Below are positions 1-8,517 of a DNA stretch of 64,000 nucleotides, piece after piece. Origin of the DNA: Alphaproteobacteria bacterium. Lineage in GTDB: Bacteria; Pseudomonadota; Alphaproteobacteria; ATCC43930; CGMCC-115725. The position numbers and the translations under genes were made by a program. How positions within the stretch are numbered: position 1 is the first letter of the stretch; each line of letters starts with the position of its first letter. The notes under the pieces are model-generated. The model was not told where the DNA came from. It saw only the letters and a list, made by a program, of their open reading frames with translations, and ran no database searches. Location: the NCBI GenBank assembly GCA_030041385.1, contig JASHNY010000020.1, positions 1 to 64,000 of the forward strand, read 5' to 3'.

Positions 1-91
1 CTGCGCAAGCGCCGCCTGTTCTGCGCGGGATCGCTTCCTGTTATCGAACGGTATCAGGCCCTGTTATTCTCCTGTTTTGAGGAGACGAATC

Positions 92-148
92 ATGAATAAT
101 CCGTGGCTTGGGCCTGATCTTTTTTTGCGCGGAAGGACGCGGGGATGA
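92..148 (+). CDS. Possible 18-codon leader ORF before gatB
   Basis: ATG at 92 follows a strong Shine-Dalgarno (GAGGAGA, 6-nt spacing). The frame runs 18 codons and stops in an ATGA overlap with the gatB start. The SD of this mini-ORF is better than the one in front of gatB (GGAAGG), so translational coupling is possible. No similarity is recognised in the peptide ([14 protein letters not shown]...). The 91 bases before it, at the window edge, contain nothing I can identify; they do not look like the usual end of gatA. The ORF may be fortuitous. Confidence 0.3.
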   Translation: MNNPWLGPDLFLRGRTRG

Positions 149-1587
149 TCGAAGGCCGTACCGGCGCGTGGGAGGTCGTCATCGGGCTTGAGGTTCATGC
201 CCAGGTGATCGCCGAGGCGAAATTGTTTTCCGGTGCCGCGACCGCGTTCGGGGCGGCGCCCAACAGCCAGGTTTCGACCGTCGATGCCGCATTTCCGGGC
301 ATGCTGCCGGTGCTCAATCGGCATTGCGTCGAGCAGGCGGTCAGGACCGGGCTCGGCCTCGATGCCGCAATCAACCTCGTCAGCGTTTTCGCCCGCAAGA
401 ACTACTTCTACCCGGACCTGCCGGCCGGCTATCAGATCTCCCAATATGAGCAGCCGCTGGTCGGGCACGGCCAGGTCAGCCTCGACCTGCCGGACGGCTC
501 GACCCGCACGGTCGGTATTACCCGGCTGCATCTCGAGCAGGACGCCGGCAAGAGCCTGCACGACCAACACCCGCGCGACACCTATGTCGACCTCAACCGT
601 GCCGGCATCGGGTTGATGGAAATCGTCTCCGAACCCGACCTCAGAAGCGGCGAGGAAGCCGGCCTCTATCTGCGAAAGCTGCGCTCGATCCTGCGCTATC
701 TCGGCACCTGCGACGGCAACATGGAGGAGGGGTCGCTGCGCTGCGACTGCAACGTCTCGGTGCGGCGGCCGGGCGAGCCTTACGGCACCCGCTGCGAGAT
801 CAAGAACCTCAACTCGGTGCGCTTTGCGATGCAGGCGATCGATTACGAGGCGCGGCGCCAGATCGAACTGATCGAAGGGGGCGGAACGGTCGCCCAGGAA
901 ACCCGGCTGTTCGATACCGCGCGCGGCGTGACACGGCCGATGCGGTCAAAGGAACACGACTACGACTACCGCTATTTTCCCGATCCCGACCTGCTGCCGC
1001 TGATACTGGACCCGGACTGGGTCGCGCAGATGCGCGCCGAATTGCCCGAACTGCCCGATGCCAAACGGGCGCGGTTCGTCTCCCAATACGGATTGCCTCC
1101 GGCCGATGCGATGGTGCTGGTGACCGAGCGGGCGACCGCCGATTATTTCGAGACGCTTGCCAAAGGCCGCGATGCCAAGGCGGCGGCCAATTGGGTGATC
1201 GGCGATTTGTTCGGCGCGCTGAACCGGAAGGGAATGACGATCGAGCACTCGCCGGTTGCCGCGGCACAACTCGGGGCGCTGATCGACCTGATCGCCGACG
1301 GCACGATTTCCGGCCGCATCGCCAAGGATGTCTTCGCCGAGATGGTCGAAACCGGCGCCGACCCGGGCGCGATCGTCGCGGCCAAGGGGTTGCGCCAGGT
1401 CACCGATGCCGGGGCGATCGAGGCCGCCGTCGATGCCGCGCTCGCCGCCCACCCGGCGCAGGTGGCGCAATACGCGGCCAACCCCAAGGTGCTCGGCTTT
1501 TTCGTCGGCCAGGTCATGAAGGCGACCGGGGGCAAGGCCAACCCGGCGCTGGTCAACGAGTTGCTGCGGCGGAAGCTCGGCGGCTAA
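145..1587 (+). CDS. gatB: Asp-tRNA(Asn)/Glu-tRNA(Gln) amidotransferase subunit B
   Basis: GatB is the kinase/transamidase subunit of the GatCAB complex. It activates mischarged Glu-tRNA(Gln) or Asp-tRNA(Asn) so that ammonia from GatA makes the correct aminoacyl-tRNA in the cytoplasm. The 480-residue length is typical. The N-terminus carries the family signature [13 protein letters not shown]; mid-protein there is [12 protein letters not shown] and the [17 protein letters not shown] block; the C-terminal third is the helical YqeY-like tRNA-binding tail ([16 protein letters not shown]). The frame is closed upstream by TGA at 115, so ATG 145 is the first possible start. gatC and gatA would be expected upstream, outside the window. 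Confidence 0.97.
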   Translation: MIEGRTGAWEVVIGLEVHAQVIAEAKLFSGAATAFGAAPNSQVSTVDAAFPGMLPVLNRHCVEQAVRTGLGLDAAINLVSVFARKNYFYPDLPAGYQISQYEQPLVGHGQVSLDLPDGSTRTVGITRLHLEQDAGKSLHDQHPRDTYVDLNRAGIGLMEIVSEPDLRSGEEAGLYLRKLRSILRYLGTCDGNMEEGSLRCDCNVSVRRPGEPYGTRCEIKNLNSVRFAMQAIDYEARRQIELIEGGGTVAQETRLFDTARGVTRPMRSKEHDYDYRYFPDPDLLPLILDPDWVAQMRAELPELPDAKRARFVSQYGLPPADAMVLVTERATADYFETLAKGRDAKAAANWVIGDLFGALNRKGMTIEHSPVAAAQLGALIDLIADGTISGRIAKDVFAEMVETGADPGAIVAAKGLRQVTDAGAIEAAVDAALAAHPAQVAQYAANPKVLGFFVGQVMKATGGKANPALVNELLRRKLGG

Positions 1588-1660
1588 ACCCTAGCTATTC
1601 CGGTCGATCGTCCGCTCCCGCGCCCGACTGATGCGATGCCGGCGGTGCTGCCCGCCCGCC

Positions 1661-2086
1661 CTAATCCCGGCGGTACGGATAGCAGCGGGCCCGCTCCAGG
1701 ACCATGCCGAAGTGATCTGCGAGCGCGGCGATCGCGTCGCCTTCTTCCTCGTACGGGTCGATATTGTTCGGCCCGACGATGATCGGGCGAAAGCCGCGGT
1801 CGTCGCGCCCGCCCGGCGGCAGCATCGCCGTGGCAAGCGCGTTGCCCTCGCCGTCGCGCAGGGTCAGGAACAGCGGCATCTGGCGCTGGATATGCGCGTT
1901 CAGCCCGATCTCCTGCTCGAAATTCACCTTGGAGAGCGGATGGAACGTCTGCGCCGCCCGCTCGCGCTCCTTGCGGAAATATTTCTCGACGGCGTGATGC
2001 ATGATCTCGGACTCGGATGCAGCCTCGCCCTCGGTTTCGATCCGGAACCAGGTCTTGCCGTCCGGCGCATCGCACACGTATCTCAT
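1661..2086 (-). CDS. Conserved hypothetical protein, 141 aa
   Basis: Family not recognised. It is a soluble, acidic protein with no signal peptide or membrane segment. It opens MRYVCDAPDGKTWFRIETE and ends DHFGMVLERARCYPYRRD. The start ATG has a good SD (GGAGGG) just upstream, and amino-acid composition and codon use look like a real gene. It converges on gatB with a 73-bp gap and lies divergent to the small ORF at 2398. Function cannot be assigned; a role in surface binding or stress would be a guess. Confidence 0.72.
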   Translation of the reverse strand: MRYVCDAPDGKTWFRIETEGEAASESEIMHHAVEKYFRKERERAAQTFHPLSKVNFEQEIGLNAHIQRQMPLFLTLRDGEGNALATAMLPPGGRDDRGFRPIIVGPNNIDPYEEEGDAIAALADHFGMVLERARCYPYRRD

Positions 2087-2397
2087 GCTCCCTCCACGCT
2101 CGCCTCACACGGCCCGGTATCTCGGCGTTCAAGGATGCAATGCGGCCCAAGAAAAATCCTGAGCGGCGATCGAGTCAACACCTCGCGCGGGGATTGCCGG
2201 TGAGACCTTTTGCCATCGCCGTTGCGTCGCATTTTTCGTCGCAAATTGCGGCGCGGGGCGTACGGCACTCTCGAGCTGCCATCTTAAGCCATTAAAAAGA
2301 AAAGGCTCTTTATATTGGCCGGTGCTGGGAGCGGTGGCACGCGTCGTGAAGCGGCAGGGGCCACCACTCAGGCTACCGTTTCTGCAAGGAGTTCACG
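2087..2397. other. Intergenic, divergent promoter region
   Basis: This 311-bp gap separates the minus-strand gene at 1661-2086 from the plus-strand ORF at 2398. It includes an unusually A/T-rich patch around 2288-2315 (TTAAAAAGAAAAGGCTCTTT followed by TATATT), a plausible promoter region for the plus-strand gene. No gene, repeat or convincing hairpin terminator is seen in it. Track ORFs here have poor composition. Confidence 0.4.
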
Positions 2398-2667
2398 ATG
2401 TCGTTGTTGGAGGAACTGGATATTTCCCGGCGTATCGGCGGCGGACCCGACCCCTTCGCTCCGCTCGCCCCGGCGCCGGTGCGTCGCCGGTCGTGGTTCG
2501 CAGAGCTGGTGCTGGCGCCGTTCCTCCACCTCGACGAGCGGGTACATTACAGCGTCGCCAAGAAAAACGAGGCCAGGGCTGACGCCGCCGCTCCCGTCCG
2601 CAACGCCGCCGGCACCGCGAACTGGCCGGGCGGCGCGCCGCAATGGATGGGCGCGCCCGGCAAATAG
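2398..2667 (+). CDS. Small hypothetical protein, 89 aa
   Basis: Family not recognised. The ATG has a canonical SD (AAGGAG, 6-nt spacing). The N-terminal part (MSLLEELDISRRIGGG) looks helical, followed by a Pro/Ala/Arg-rich segment, a short hydrophobic stretch (WFAELVLAPFLHL) and a low-complexity C-terminus ending in WPGGAPQWMGAPGK. It has no signal peptide. It converges on the permease gene with a 30-bp gap. Confidence 0.6.
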   Translation: MSLLEELDISRRIGGGPDPFAPLAPAPVRRRSWFAELVLAPFLHLDERVHYSVAKKNEARADAAAPVRNAAGTANWPGGAPQWMGAPGK

Positions 2668-2697
2668 CGACGGCCGGCACCTGCCGGTCGGCAATGC

Positions 2698-3855
2698 CTA
2701 TCCCTTGCGACCGCCGGTCCGCCGCCCGTTGGGTTGCGGCGGCGCCGCGGCCGGTCGGGTGGCGGCCGGCCGGGCCGGAACCGGCCGCCGGGGATGCTCC
2801 GTCCCTTCGCGCCACAGCGCCAGCAATGCCGCCATGATCGCGGGACCGACAAACAGGCCGAGGATCCCGAGCGCCTCCAGCCCTCCGAGAATCCCGAGCA
2901 AAACCCACAGGAACGGCAATCGGGCAGCGCCGCCGATCAGCGCCGGGCGGACCAGATGGTCAGCGATGAAGACGACGAAGCTGCCGCTCGCCAGCACGAT
3001 GATCGCCGCACCCATGTTGTCCTGCGCGGCCAGATAAAGCGCGGCGAGGCAGAATACGGCCGGTGAGCCGAACGGGATCACCGCGGCGACGCCAGTCAGG
3101 GCACCGACCGAGGCCGGGTCGGGCAGGCCGACGGCGAGATAGACAAAGCCGAGCACGACGCCCTCGGCGAGGCCGACCAGAACAAGACCGGTGACGGTGC
3201 CGTGCACGGCCGCGATCATCTGGAACGCGATCCGTTCGCCGTGATGGCCGAACAGGCGATCCCCGAGGATGCGGGCCTGCGCGGCGAGCCGGTCCCCGTC
3301 GCGAAACAGGAAGAACAGCGTCAGCAGCGTGAATGAAAACAGCACCAGGCGGTGGACGATCTCGGCCCCGAAATGCCGCGCCGATTCGGCCAAGAGCTTC
3401 GGGTTGAGCCGGCCGAGCAGATCCTGTACCACTCCGGGATTGCTCAGATTGTCCTGCCACCATCCGGCGAGCGGAGCGCCGACCAGCGGCAACCGGGCAA
3501 TCCATTCCGGCAACGGGACGCCGTTGCCGCGCGCGTGCCCGACGAAATGCACGACGACATGCCCCTCCCGCGCCAGGGCAAAGCCGAGCAGCACGAGCGG
3601 GAGGATGAATATCAGCCCGACGGCCACGACCAGCAGCAACGGGGCGAGCTCGCGTTCTCCCCGCGCCGGCAGAACCTGCACGAGACGGCGCCGCAGCGGC
3701 CATAGCACGATCGCGAAGATCGCGGCCCACACCAGTGCGGGAATGAAATCCCACAAGATCCAGATTCCCGCGGCCACCAGCGCCGTGGTCAACGCCAGGC
3801 GGGCGATCACCTGAGGCAGCGGGGTATGAGAGGAAGCGCCGGGCTCGCGATCCAT
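2698..3855 (-). CDS. AI-2E family permease (PerM/UPF0118)
   Basis: This is an inner-membrane protein of the AI-2E exporter/PerM family, 385 residues in the start chosen. Hydrophobic segments are visible near residues 10-60 (paired segments VIARLALTTALVAAGIWIL and FIPALVWAAIFAIVLWPL), then around 65-90, and five more in the C-terminal half (LVLVGLAEGVVLGFVYLAVGL, GVAAVIPFGSPAVFCLAALYL, AAIIVLASGSFVVFIADHL, LPFLWVLLGILGGLEALG, LFVGPAIMAALLAL). The family motif P-x-LIGGAARLP-x-L is present. The C-terminus is a Pro/Ala/Arg tail. I chose ATG 3855 over the track start because GGGAGGAG precedes it at good spacing. Substrate cannot be inferred. Confidence 0.88.
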   Translation of the reverse strand: MDREPGASSHTPLPQVIARLALTTALVAAGIWILWDFIPALVWAAIFAIVLWPLRRRLVQVLPARGERELAPLLLVVAVGLIFILPLVLLGFALAREGHVVVHFVGHARGNGVPLPEWIARLPLVGAPLAGWWQDNLSNPGVVQDLLGRLNPKLLAESARHFGAEIVHRLVLFSFTLLTLFFLFRDGDRLAAQARILGDRLFGHHGERIAFQMIAAVHGTVTGLVLVGLAEGVVLGFVYLAVGLPDPASVGALTGVAAVIPFGSPAVFCLAALYLAAQDNMGAAIIVLASGSFVVFIADHLVRPALIGGAARLPFLWVLLGILGGLEALGILGLFVGPAIMAALLALWREGTEHPRRPVPARPAATRPAAAPPQPNGRRTGGRKG

Positions 3856-4091
3856 GCGGTCTCCTCCCTTAACCGTGGGTAGCAAAGTGCATCGCCTCAG
3901 ACCAAAAGCTTACGACATTTCCGGCCCCGCCGGTGCGCCCTAAACGGCTGAGCAGGCTTGCCGGTTCGCTCGCCGCGGAATACCCTCGTCGCGGGCCGGC
4001 ACATCTTGCCGCTTGGGCGTTTGCCTGCATTGCGCCGGGCATTTGCGGTCCCGGCCAGGGCCTATCGACCGCAATCGAAGGAGGTTCGCTG

Positions 4092-4592
4092 ATGGAGCGC
4101 ACACTCGATCAGTTCTCGGCTGAACTGCACCGCATTCTCGCCGATGATCCCGGCCCCGAGGGCCGCAAGAAGGTCTGCAAGGTCGTTCAGGAGATGTGTC
4201 TGGACAAGGCCTTCACTGCCCGATATCTACCCGACAACGCGCCCGAGCGAAACATCCTCTACGAGGACAAGGATCTCGGCTTCTGCATTCTCGGCCACGT
4301 CTATCACGGCGCCAAGGAAAGCAAGCCGCACGATCACGGCCCGACCTGGGCAATCTACGGGCAGGCGGACGGCGAAACGATCATGAGCGATTGGGAGCTG
4401 GTATCGCCGCCGCATGACAGCGAGCCCGGCCGGGTCCGCCTGGTGCGGAACTACACGCTGAAACCCGGCGCCGCCTATGTCTACAACGAGGGGGATCTCC
4501 ACTCCCCGCGCCGCGAAGGCTCAACCCGGTTGATCCGAATCGAAGGCCGGAACGTGGAAAAGATCAAGCGTCTGCCTTACGAAGCGGTATAG
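4092..4592 (+). CDS. Cupin-fold protein, cysteine-dioxygenase-like
   Basis: A 166-residue single-domain cupin. The first cupin motif reads HVYHGAKESKPHDHGPTWAI and supplies the putative metal-binding His residues. The second half carries YVYNEGDLHSPRREGSTRLIRIEG, where the motif-2 His is expected. Similar proteins are annotated as predicted metal-dependent enzymes of the double-stranded beta-helix superfamily; the substrate is unknown. ATG 4092 has GAAGGAGG at ideal spacing, so the longer track ORF from 3933 is rejected. It converges on the OmpA-like gene with a shared terminator hairpin between them. Confidence 0.8.
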   Translation: MERTLDQFSAELHRILADDPGPEGRKKVCKVVQEMCLDKAFTARYLPDNAPERNILYEDKDLGFCILGHVYHGAKESKPHDHGPTWAIYGQADGETIMSDWELVSPPHDSEPGRVRLVRNYTLKPGAAYVYNEGDLHSPRREGSTRLIRIEGRNVEKIKRLPYEAV

Positions 4593-4625
4593 ACCCGGAG
4601 CCGCCGTCGACGCGACGGCCGGCGC

Positions 4626-4659
4626 AAAAAGCCGAGGGCGCCCGCGAGCGGGCGCCCTC
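4626..4659 (-). terminator. Rho-independent terminator of the OmpA-like gene
   Basis: A perfect 11-bp stem (GAGGGCGCCCG / CGGGCGCCCTC) with a CGAG loop occupies 4634-4659. Five A residues lie at 4626-4630, so on the minus strand the hairpin is followed closely by TTTTT. This is a good terminator for the minus-strand lipoprotein gene. On the plus strand the T-tract is absent, so any action on the cupin gene would be weaker. Confidence 0.85.
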
Positions 4660-4693
4660 ATTCCTCTGCATCGTCAGGTGCGGCTGAACGCGC

Positions 4694-5143
4694 CTAGCCT
4701 TCGACCACCGTGACGCGACGATTACGCGGCTGGCGCACGCCCGGCCCGGTCGGCACGGCGTTGTCGTTCTCGCCGCGGCCGGTAACCGTCATTGCCTTCC
4801 ACGGCACGCCCATCTTGGCGAGGATATGGGCGACGTGCCGCGCCCGGAGAACCGACAGCCGCTGATTGTAGCGGTACGTGCCCGAGCGGTCGGTGTATCC
4901 CGTCACCTGCACGGTTACGACCCCGCCCGCTTTGTAGACATTGGCTGCCTGGCGCAGGATGGCCACTCCCTCGGGGCCGACCCAGGCGCGGTTCCAGCCG
5001 AAATAAACGACGAAATTGTGCGAGACGGCCGGTGCGGCAACCGCCGGGGGCGGCGGGGGCGGCGGCGGAGTGGGAGCCGGGGGCGGGGTGGGAGCGCACG
5101 CCGCCATTGCCAGCAGCGAGCAGAGGACCAGGGCGCGTTTCAT
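4694..5143 (-). CDS. OmpA-family peptidoglycan-associated lipoprotein
   Basis: A 149-residue Pal-like outer-membrane lipoprotein. The signal peptide has lipobox LLAMAAC, giving a lipidated Cys near residue 16. A poly-proline linker of about 20 residues follows (TPPPAPTPPPPPPPP). The rest is an OmpA/MotB peptidoglycan-binding domain with FVVYFGWNRAWV, the TGYTDRSGTYRYNQRLSVLRARHVA signature (Asp and Arg that bind diaminopimelate) and GRGENDNAVPTG. Transcription ends at the hairpin just downstream. The AT-rich stretch at 5160-5205 is the likely promoter region. Confidence 0.9.
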   Translation of the reverse strand: MKRALVLCSLLAMAACAPTPPPAPTPPPPPPPPAVAAPAVSHNFVVYFGWNRAWVGPEGVAILRQAANVYKAGGVVTVQVTGYTDRSGTYRYNQRLSVLRARHVAHILAKMGVPWKAMTVTGRGENDNAVPTGPGVRQPRNRRVTVVEG

Positions 5144-5281
5144 CGGTTTCCTCCGATAGTTGAGAACTACATGCTATAAGAAATCTCCTTTTTATACTAG
5201 GGTGAAGCGGATTTCGGCCGGTAAACCCAGCCACCGGTTGAGGCGCCTCCGACAGTGGCGGAACTGTTGTCTTGCGGCTCT

Positions 5282-6682
5282 CTATGCCGCGTTGGCGCGG
5301 GCCACGGCGCCGAACCAGTCGTAGGATTCCTTCGGGGTGCGCTCCATTGTCGCGCGGTTCACCTGCACAATCCCGAAGCGAGCCGTGTAGCCGTGGGCCC
5401 ACTCAAAATTGTCGAGTATTGTCCAAATAAAATAGCCGCGCAGATCGACCCCATGAGCCAAGGCGCGCCGGCACGCGGCGATGTGGTCGCGCAGGTAGGC
5501 GATCCGCGCGCGATCGTCGACCCGACCGTCGCTACCCGTGCGGTCGCGGTAGAAGGCGCCGTTCTCGGTGACGTAGATCGTCGGATTGCCGTAGCGGTCG
5601 CGCAGTTCCACCAATAATTCGACGAGAGCGCTTGGATCGACCGGCCACCCCATCGCGGTCTTTTTCATGTCCGCGGGCATCGCGCCCCAGTTCGTGCCGA
5701 TGATCCCGGCCGGGTCGGCACGCTGGTACATCGGCCCGTAATAATTGACCCCGAGGAAGTCGATGGGCTGCCGGATCTCCGCAAGATCGCCCGGTTGTAC
5801 CAGCGGCGCCGCGAAAGGCTCGATCAGCGCCGGGTAATGCCCGTGGAACAGCGGGTCGAGAAAGGCGCGGTTCCACAGGGCGTCCCACATGGCGGCGGCC
5901 GGCCGATTCGCATCGAGCCCGCCGCCCGGCCGCACCGGCTGCAGGCTCAGGATCGTGCCGAGGCGAAAGCGTCCGCCGCCCGCGGCGCGCAGCGCCGAAA
6001 GCGCGCGGCCCTGGGCCAGGTTCTGGTGGTGCATCGCCGCAAACATCTTCGCGCGGCTGCGGAAGCCGGGCGCATGCTCGCCGAGCCCATGCCCCATCAC
6101 CGCGACCACCGAGGGCTCGTTGAGCATGATCCAGCGCGTCACCCGGTCGCCGAGGTGCCGGGCCATCAGCCGGGCGTAATCGGCAAACCAGCCCGCGATC
6201 GCGCGCTCGCCCCATCCCCCGCGATCCTGCAATGCTTGCGGCAGGTCCCAATGGTAGAGGCAGACCCACGGCTCGATCCCGGCCTTCAAGGCCGTATCGA
6301 CGAGCCGGCTGTAGAAATCGAGCCCTTTCGCATCGGGCTGCCCGGTGCCCTCAGGCAGCACCCGCGGCCAGGAGATCGAAAACCGGTAAGCCTTGAGCCC
6401 GGCCCGTGCCATCAAGGCGATGTCTTCGGGGTAGCGGTGGTAATGGTCGCAGGCGATGTCGCCGTTGCTGTGGTCGGCGATGGTGCCGGGGAGGCGGCAA
6501 AAAACATCCCAGATGCTGTCGGCTCGGCGGTCGCCCCGGCCTTCGACCTGGTAGGCCGAAGTCGAGGTGCCCCAGAGAAAGCCGGGCGGAAACGCGGAGG
6601 GCTCGGCGCCGGCAGGCAAGGCGCCGAGGAGTGTTCCGGCGACGCCGGCAGCGCCGGCCTTGAGCAGATCGCGCCGGTCCAT
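5282..6682 (-). CDS. Glycoside hydrolase family 1 beta-glucosidase, Tat-exported
   Basis: A GH1 retaining beta-glycosidase, about 466 aa. The N-terminus MDRRDLLKAGAAGVAGTLLGALPAGA resembles a Tat signal with an RR pair, so periplasmic action is inferred. GH1 hallmarks: FLWGTSTSAYQVEG, the YRFSISWPRVLPEG block, the acid/base Glu in MLNEP, and the nucleophile in YVTENGAF. The track starts at a TTG (6703); ATG 6682 opens the clear signal peptide and has GCGGAG upstream. The upstream lactonase gene ends 17 bp before this ATG, which suggests an operon that hydrolyses glucosides and opens sugar lactones. Confidence 0.92.
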   Translation of the reverse strand: MDRRDLLKAGAAGVAGTLLGALPAGAEPSAFPPGFLWGTSTSAYQVEGRGDRRADSIWDVFCRLPGTIADHSNGDIACDHYHRYPEDIALMARAGLKAYRFSISWPRVLPEGTGQPDAKGLDFYSRLVDTALKAGIEPWVCLYHWDLPQALQDRGGWGERAIAGWFADYARLMARHLGDRVTRWIMLNEPSVVAVMGHGLGEHAPGFRSRAKMFAAMHHQNLAQGRALSALRAAGGGRFRLGTILSLQPVRPGGGLDANRPAAAMWDALWNRAFLDPLFHGHYPALIEPFAAPLVQPGDLAEIRQPIDFLGVNYYGPMYQRADPAGIIGTNWGAMPADMKKTAMGWPVDPSALVELLVELRDRYGNPTIYVTENGAFYRDRTGSDGRVDDRARIAYLRDHIAACRRALAHGVDLRGYFIWTILDNFEWAHGYTARFGIVQVNRATMERTPKESYDWFGAVARANAA

Positions 6683-6699
6683 GCCCGCAGCGCTCCGCG

Positions 6700-7656
6700 T
6701 CAACCGCCGGCCGCTCCCTCGGTATTGACATAGACGGCGTACAGCGAATGGCTCGCGGCCATGAACAGCCGGTTCCGCTTGACCCCGCCGAAGCAGAGAT
6801 TGGCGCAGCGCTCAGGCAGGGCGATGCGCCCGATCATCCTGCCGTCTGGGGCGAACACGGCGACCCCGTTCAGCGCCTCGCTCATCCCCCAGCCGCACCA
6901 GAGGTTCCCCTCGGCATCGCAGCGGAAGCCGTCGGGCGTGCCGTCGCCGACCTCCCCGAAATCGCGCCCGTTGGCGAGGCGGGTGCCGTCGCCGATTACG
7001 TCGAACAGGCGGATCGCGCGGCGCGGCTGGGCGCGCGACTCGACCACGTAAAGCCGCGATTCATCGGGCGAGAAGCACAATCCGTTGGGGCCGCGGATGT
7101 CATCGGCAACGATCGTCACCCGGCCGGTGTGGCCGTCGATCCGGTAGACGTTGGTGACGGGCAGCTCGGGCTCGCTGCGGTTGCCTTCGTAATGGCTGAG
7201 GATGCCGAAGGGCGGGTCGGTGAACCAGATCGACCCATCAGACTTGACCACGACATCGTTCGGCGAATTGAGCGGCTTGCCGTCGAACCGGTTGCACAGC
7301 ACCGTGATCGTGCCGTCATGCTCGGTCCGGGTGACCCGGCGCATGCCGTGCTCGCAGGTGACGAGCCTGCCCTGGCGGTCGCGGGTATTGCCGTTGGAAT
7401 TGTTCGACGGATGGCGAAACACGCTGACCGCGCCGGTCTCTTCCTCCCATTTCAATATGCGGTTATTGGGAATGTCGCTCCACAGCAAAAACCGGCCGTC
7501 GCCGAACCATACCGGGCCTTCGCTCCAGCGGCAGCCGGTGTAGAGCCGTTCGACCGAGGCGTTGAACGGCGGCCGCACGCGCTCGAAGCGCGGGTCGAGC
7601 GTGATCACCGCAGGATCGGGATAAAGCGGGCTCGGCTGCCATTCGGCTGCGGTCAT
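6700..7656 (-). CDS. SMP-30/gluconolactonase/LRE family protein
   Basis: A six-bladed beta-propeller lactonase or esterase, 318 aa. Motifs include the metal-ligand region CRWSEGPVWFGDGRFLLWSDIP (Glu), SNGNTRDRQGRLVTCEHG, LNSPNDVVVKSDGSIWFTDPPFG (Asn), and GPNGLCFSPDESRLYVVE (Asn/Asp). Members hydrolyse aldonolactones in a Ca- or Zn-dependent way. There is no evident signal peptide. It lies immediately upstream of the GH1 glucosidase with 17 bp between stop and start, consistent with joint use of a glucoside or oxidised sugar. The exact substrate is not visible. Confidence 0.9.
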   Translation of the reverse strand: MTAAEWQPSPLYPDPAVITLDPRFERVRPPFNASVERLYTGCRWSEGPVWFGDGRFLLWSDIPNNRILKWEEETGAVSVFRHPSNNSNGNTRDRQGRLVTCEHGMRRVTRTEHDGTITVLCNRFDGKPLNSPNDVVVKSDGSIWFTDPPFGILSHYEGNRSEPELPVTNVYRIDGHTGRVTIVADDIRGPNGLCFSPDESRLYVVESRAQPRRAIRLFDVIGDGTRLANGRDFGEVGDGTPDGFRCDAEGNLWCGWGMSEALNGVAVFAPDGRMIGRIALPERCANLCFGGVKRNRLFMAASHSLYAVYVNTEGAAGG

Positions 7657-7773
7657 TTGCGGCTCCCTTGCTGGTTCCGGCGCCGTGTGGGCGGGGACGG
7701 ACGAAGCATGGAGCGTTTCTACCGGCGGCTCAAGACCGCGTGGCGCACTGCACCGGCTGCGCGGAGTACGCGC

Positions 7774-8359
7774 CTCGTGTGCCGAATCCGAAATTCGCCA
7801 TATCTTGGGGTGAGGCAGAGCGCGAATTTCGGAGTCGACAGCACCCGGAGCTATTTTGAAAAAAGCTGGTGATCCAATTCAGACGAGTGAATCCCGACCG
7901 TCATTCCGGGGCGGCCCAAAAGGGCCGAGCCCGGAACCCCATGTTCCAGAGGCCGGTGTTCATGGGTTCCGGATTCGCCGCTGCGCGGCGCTCCGGAATG
8001 ACTCGAGTGAAGGGTTTCAAATGTCAGATTCCGACCACTGGTGTGGCCGTGGATTTGAAGTTCGCCAACGCGGCCGCCGCCAAACCCGTGCGAACTGCAA
8101 ATCCGCCACACCTAGTGATCCAATTCAGACGAATGAATCCCGACCGTCATTCCGGGCTCGGCCCACAGGGCCGAGCCCGGAACCCATGTTCCAGAGGCCG
8201 GTGTTCATGGATTCCGGACTCACCGCTGCGCGGCGCTCCGGAATGACTTGAGTGACGGGTTTCAAATGTCAGATTCCAGCCGCTAGTGCGGCCTAGGATT
8301 TGGAGTTCGCAACCGCGCCCGCCACCAAACCCGCGCGAACTTCGAATCCGCCACACTAG
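7774..8359. repeat. Composite palindromic repeat, locus I (A + 2x CB)
   Basis: The 700-bp gap between the lactonase and the pilin gene is almost all repeat. It starts with an A-type palindrome (CTCGTGTGCCGAATCC ... GGAGTCGACAGCAC, 7774-7844). A 25-bp A-rich linker follows (CCGGAGCTATTTTGAAAAAA). Then come two tandem CB units, 7865-8115 and 8112-8359. Each CB unit has a C hairpin built on CATTCCGG ... CCGGAATGAC and a B hairpin built on GGATTTGAAGTTCGC ... GCGAACTTCGAATCC. Unit 2 is bounded by CTAG at 8112 and 8356. Track ORFs in all frames here are translations of the repeat. Confidence 0.9.
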
Positions 8360-8517
8360 AACGAGCTGGCGATATTGTTGAAGAAGGTCGACACCGAGCT
8401 GCCGACCTGGGTGACGCCGGTAACGATCAGCAGCGAGATCAGCGCTGCGACCAGCGCGTATTCTATCGCTGTGACCCCCAAGGCGTCGCGAATGATCCGT
8501 ATCAATGCCGCGTCCAT
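8356..8517 (-). CDS. flp: Flp/Fap-type IVb pilin, 53 aa
   Basis: Too short for the ORF track. The deduced 53-residue protein starts MDAALIRIIRDALG and continues GVTAIEYALVAALISL, the Flp prepilin signature: a Gly before the cleavage site, Glu at +5, Tyr at +6, then a hydrophobic helix, ending FFNNIASSF. Such pilins are processed by TadV/CpaA-type peptidase and assembled by the Tad system into adhesive fibres. ATG 8517 has GGAG 9 nt upstream. No tad/cpa genes are in the window, so it is an orphan pilin locus. Its TAG stop is part of the CTAG edge of the adjacent repeat. Confidence 0.88.
   Translation of the reverse strand: MDAALIRIIRDALGVTAIEYALVAALISLLIVTGVTQVGSSVSTFFNNIASSF

Noticed and set aside
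7856-8251. Overlapping ORFs in repeat locus I (MKKAGDPIQTSE..., MIQFRRVNPDRHSG...)
   Set aside because: They are translations of the palindromic repeat in several frames, repeat themselves internally, and have no plausible start signals.
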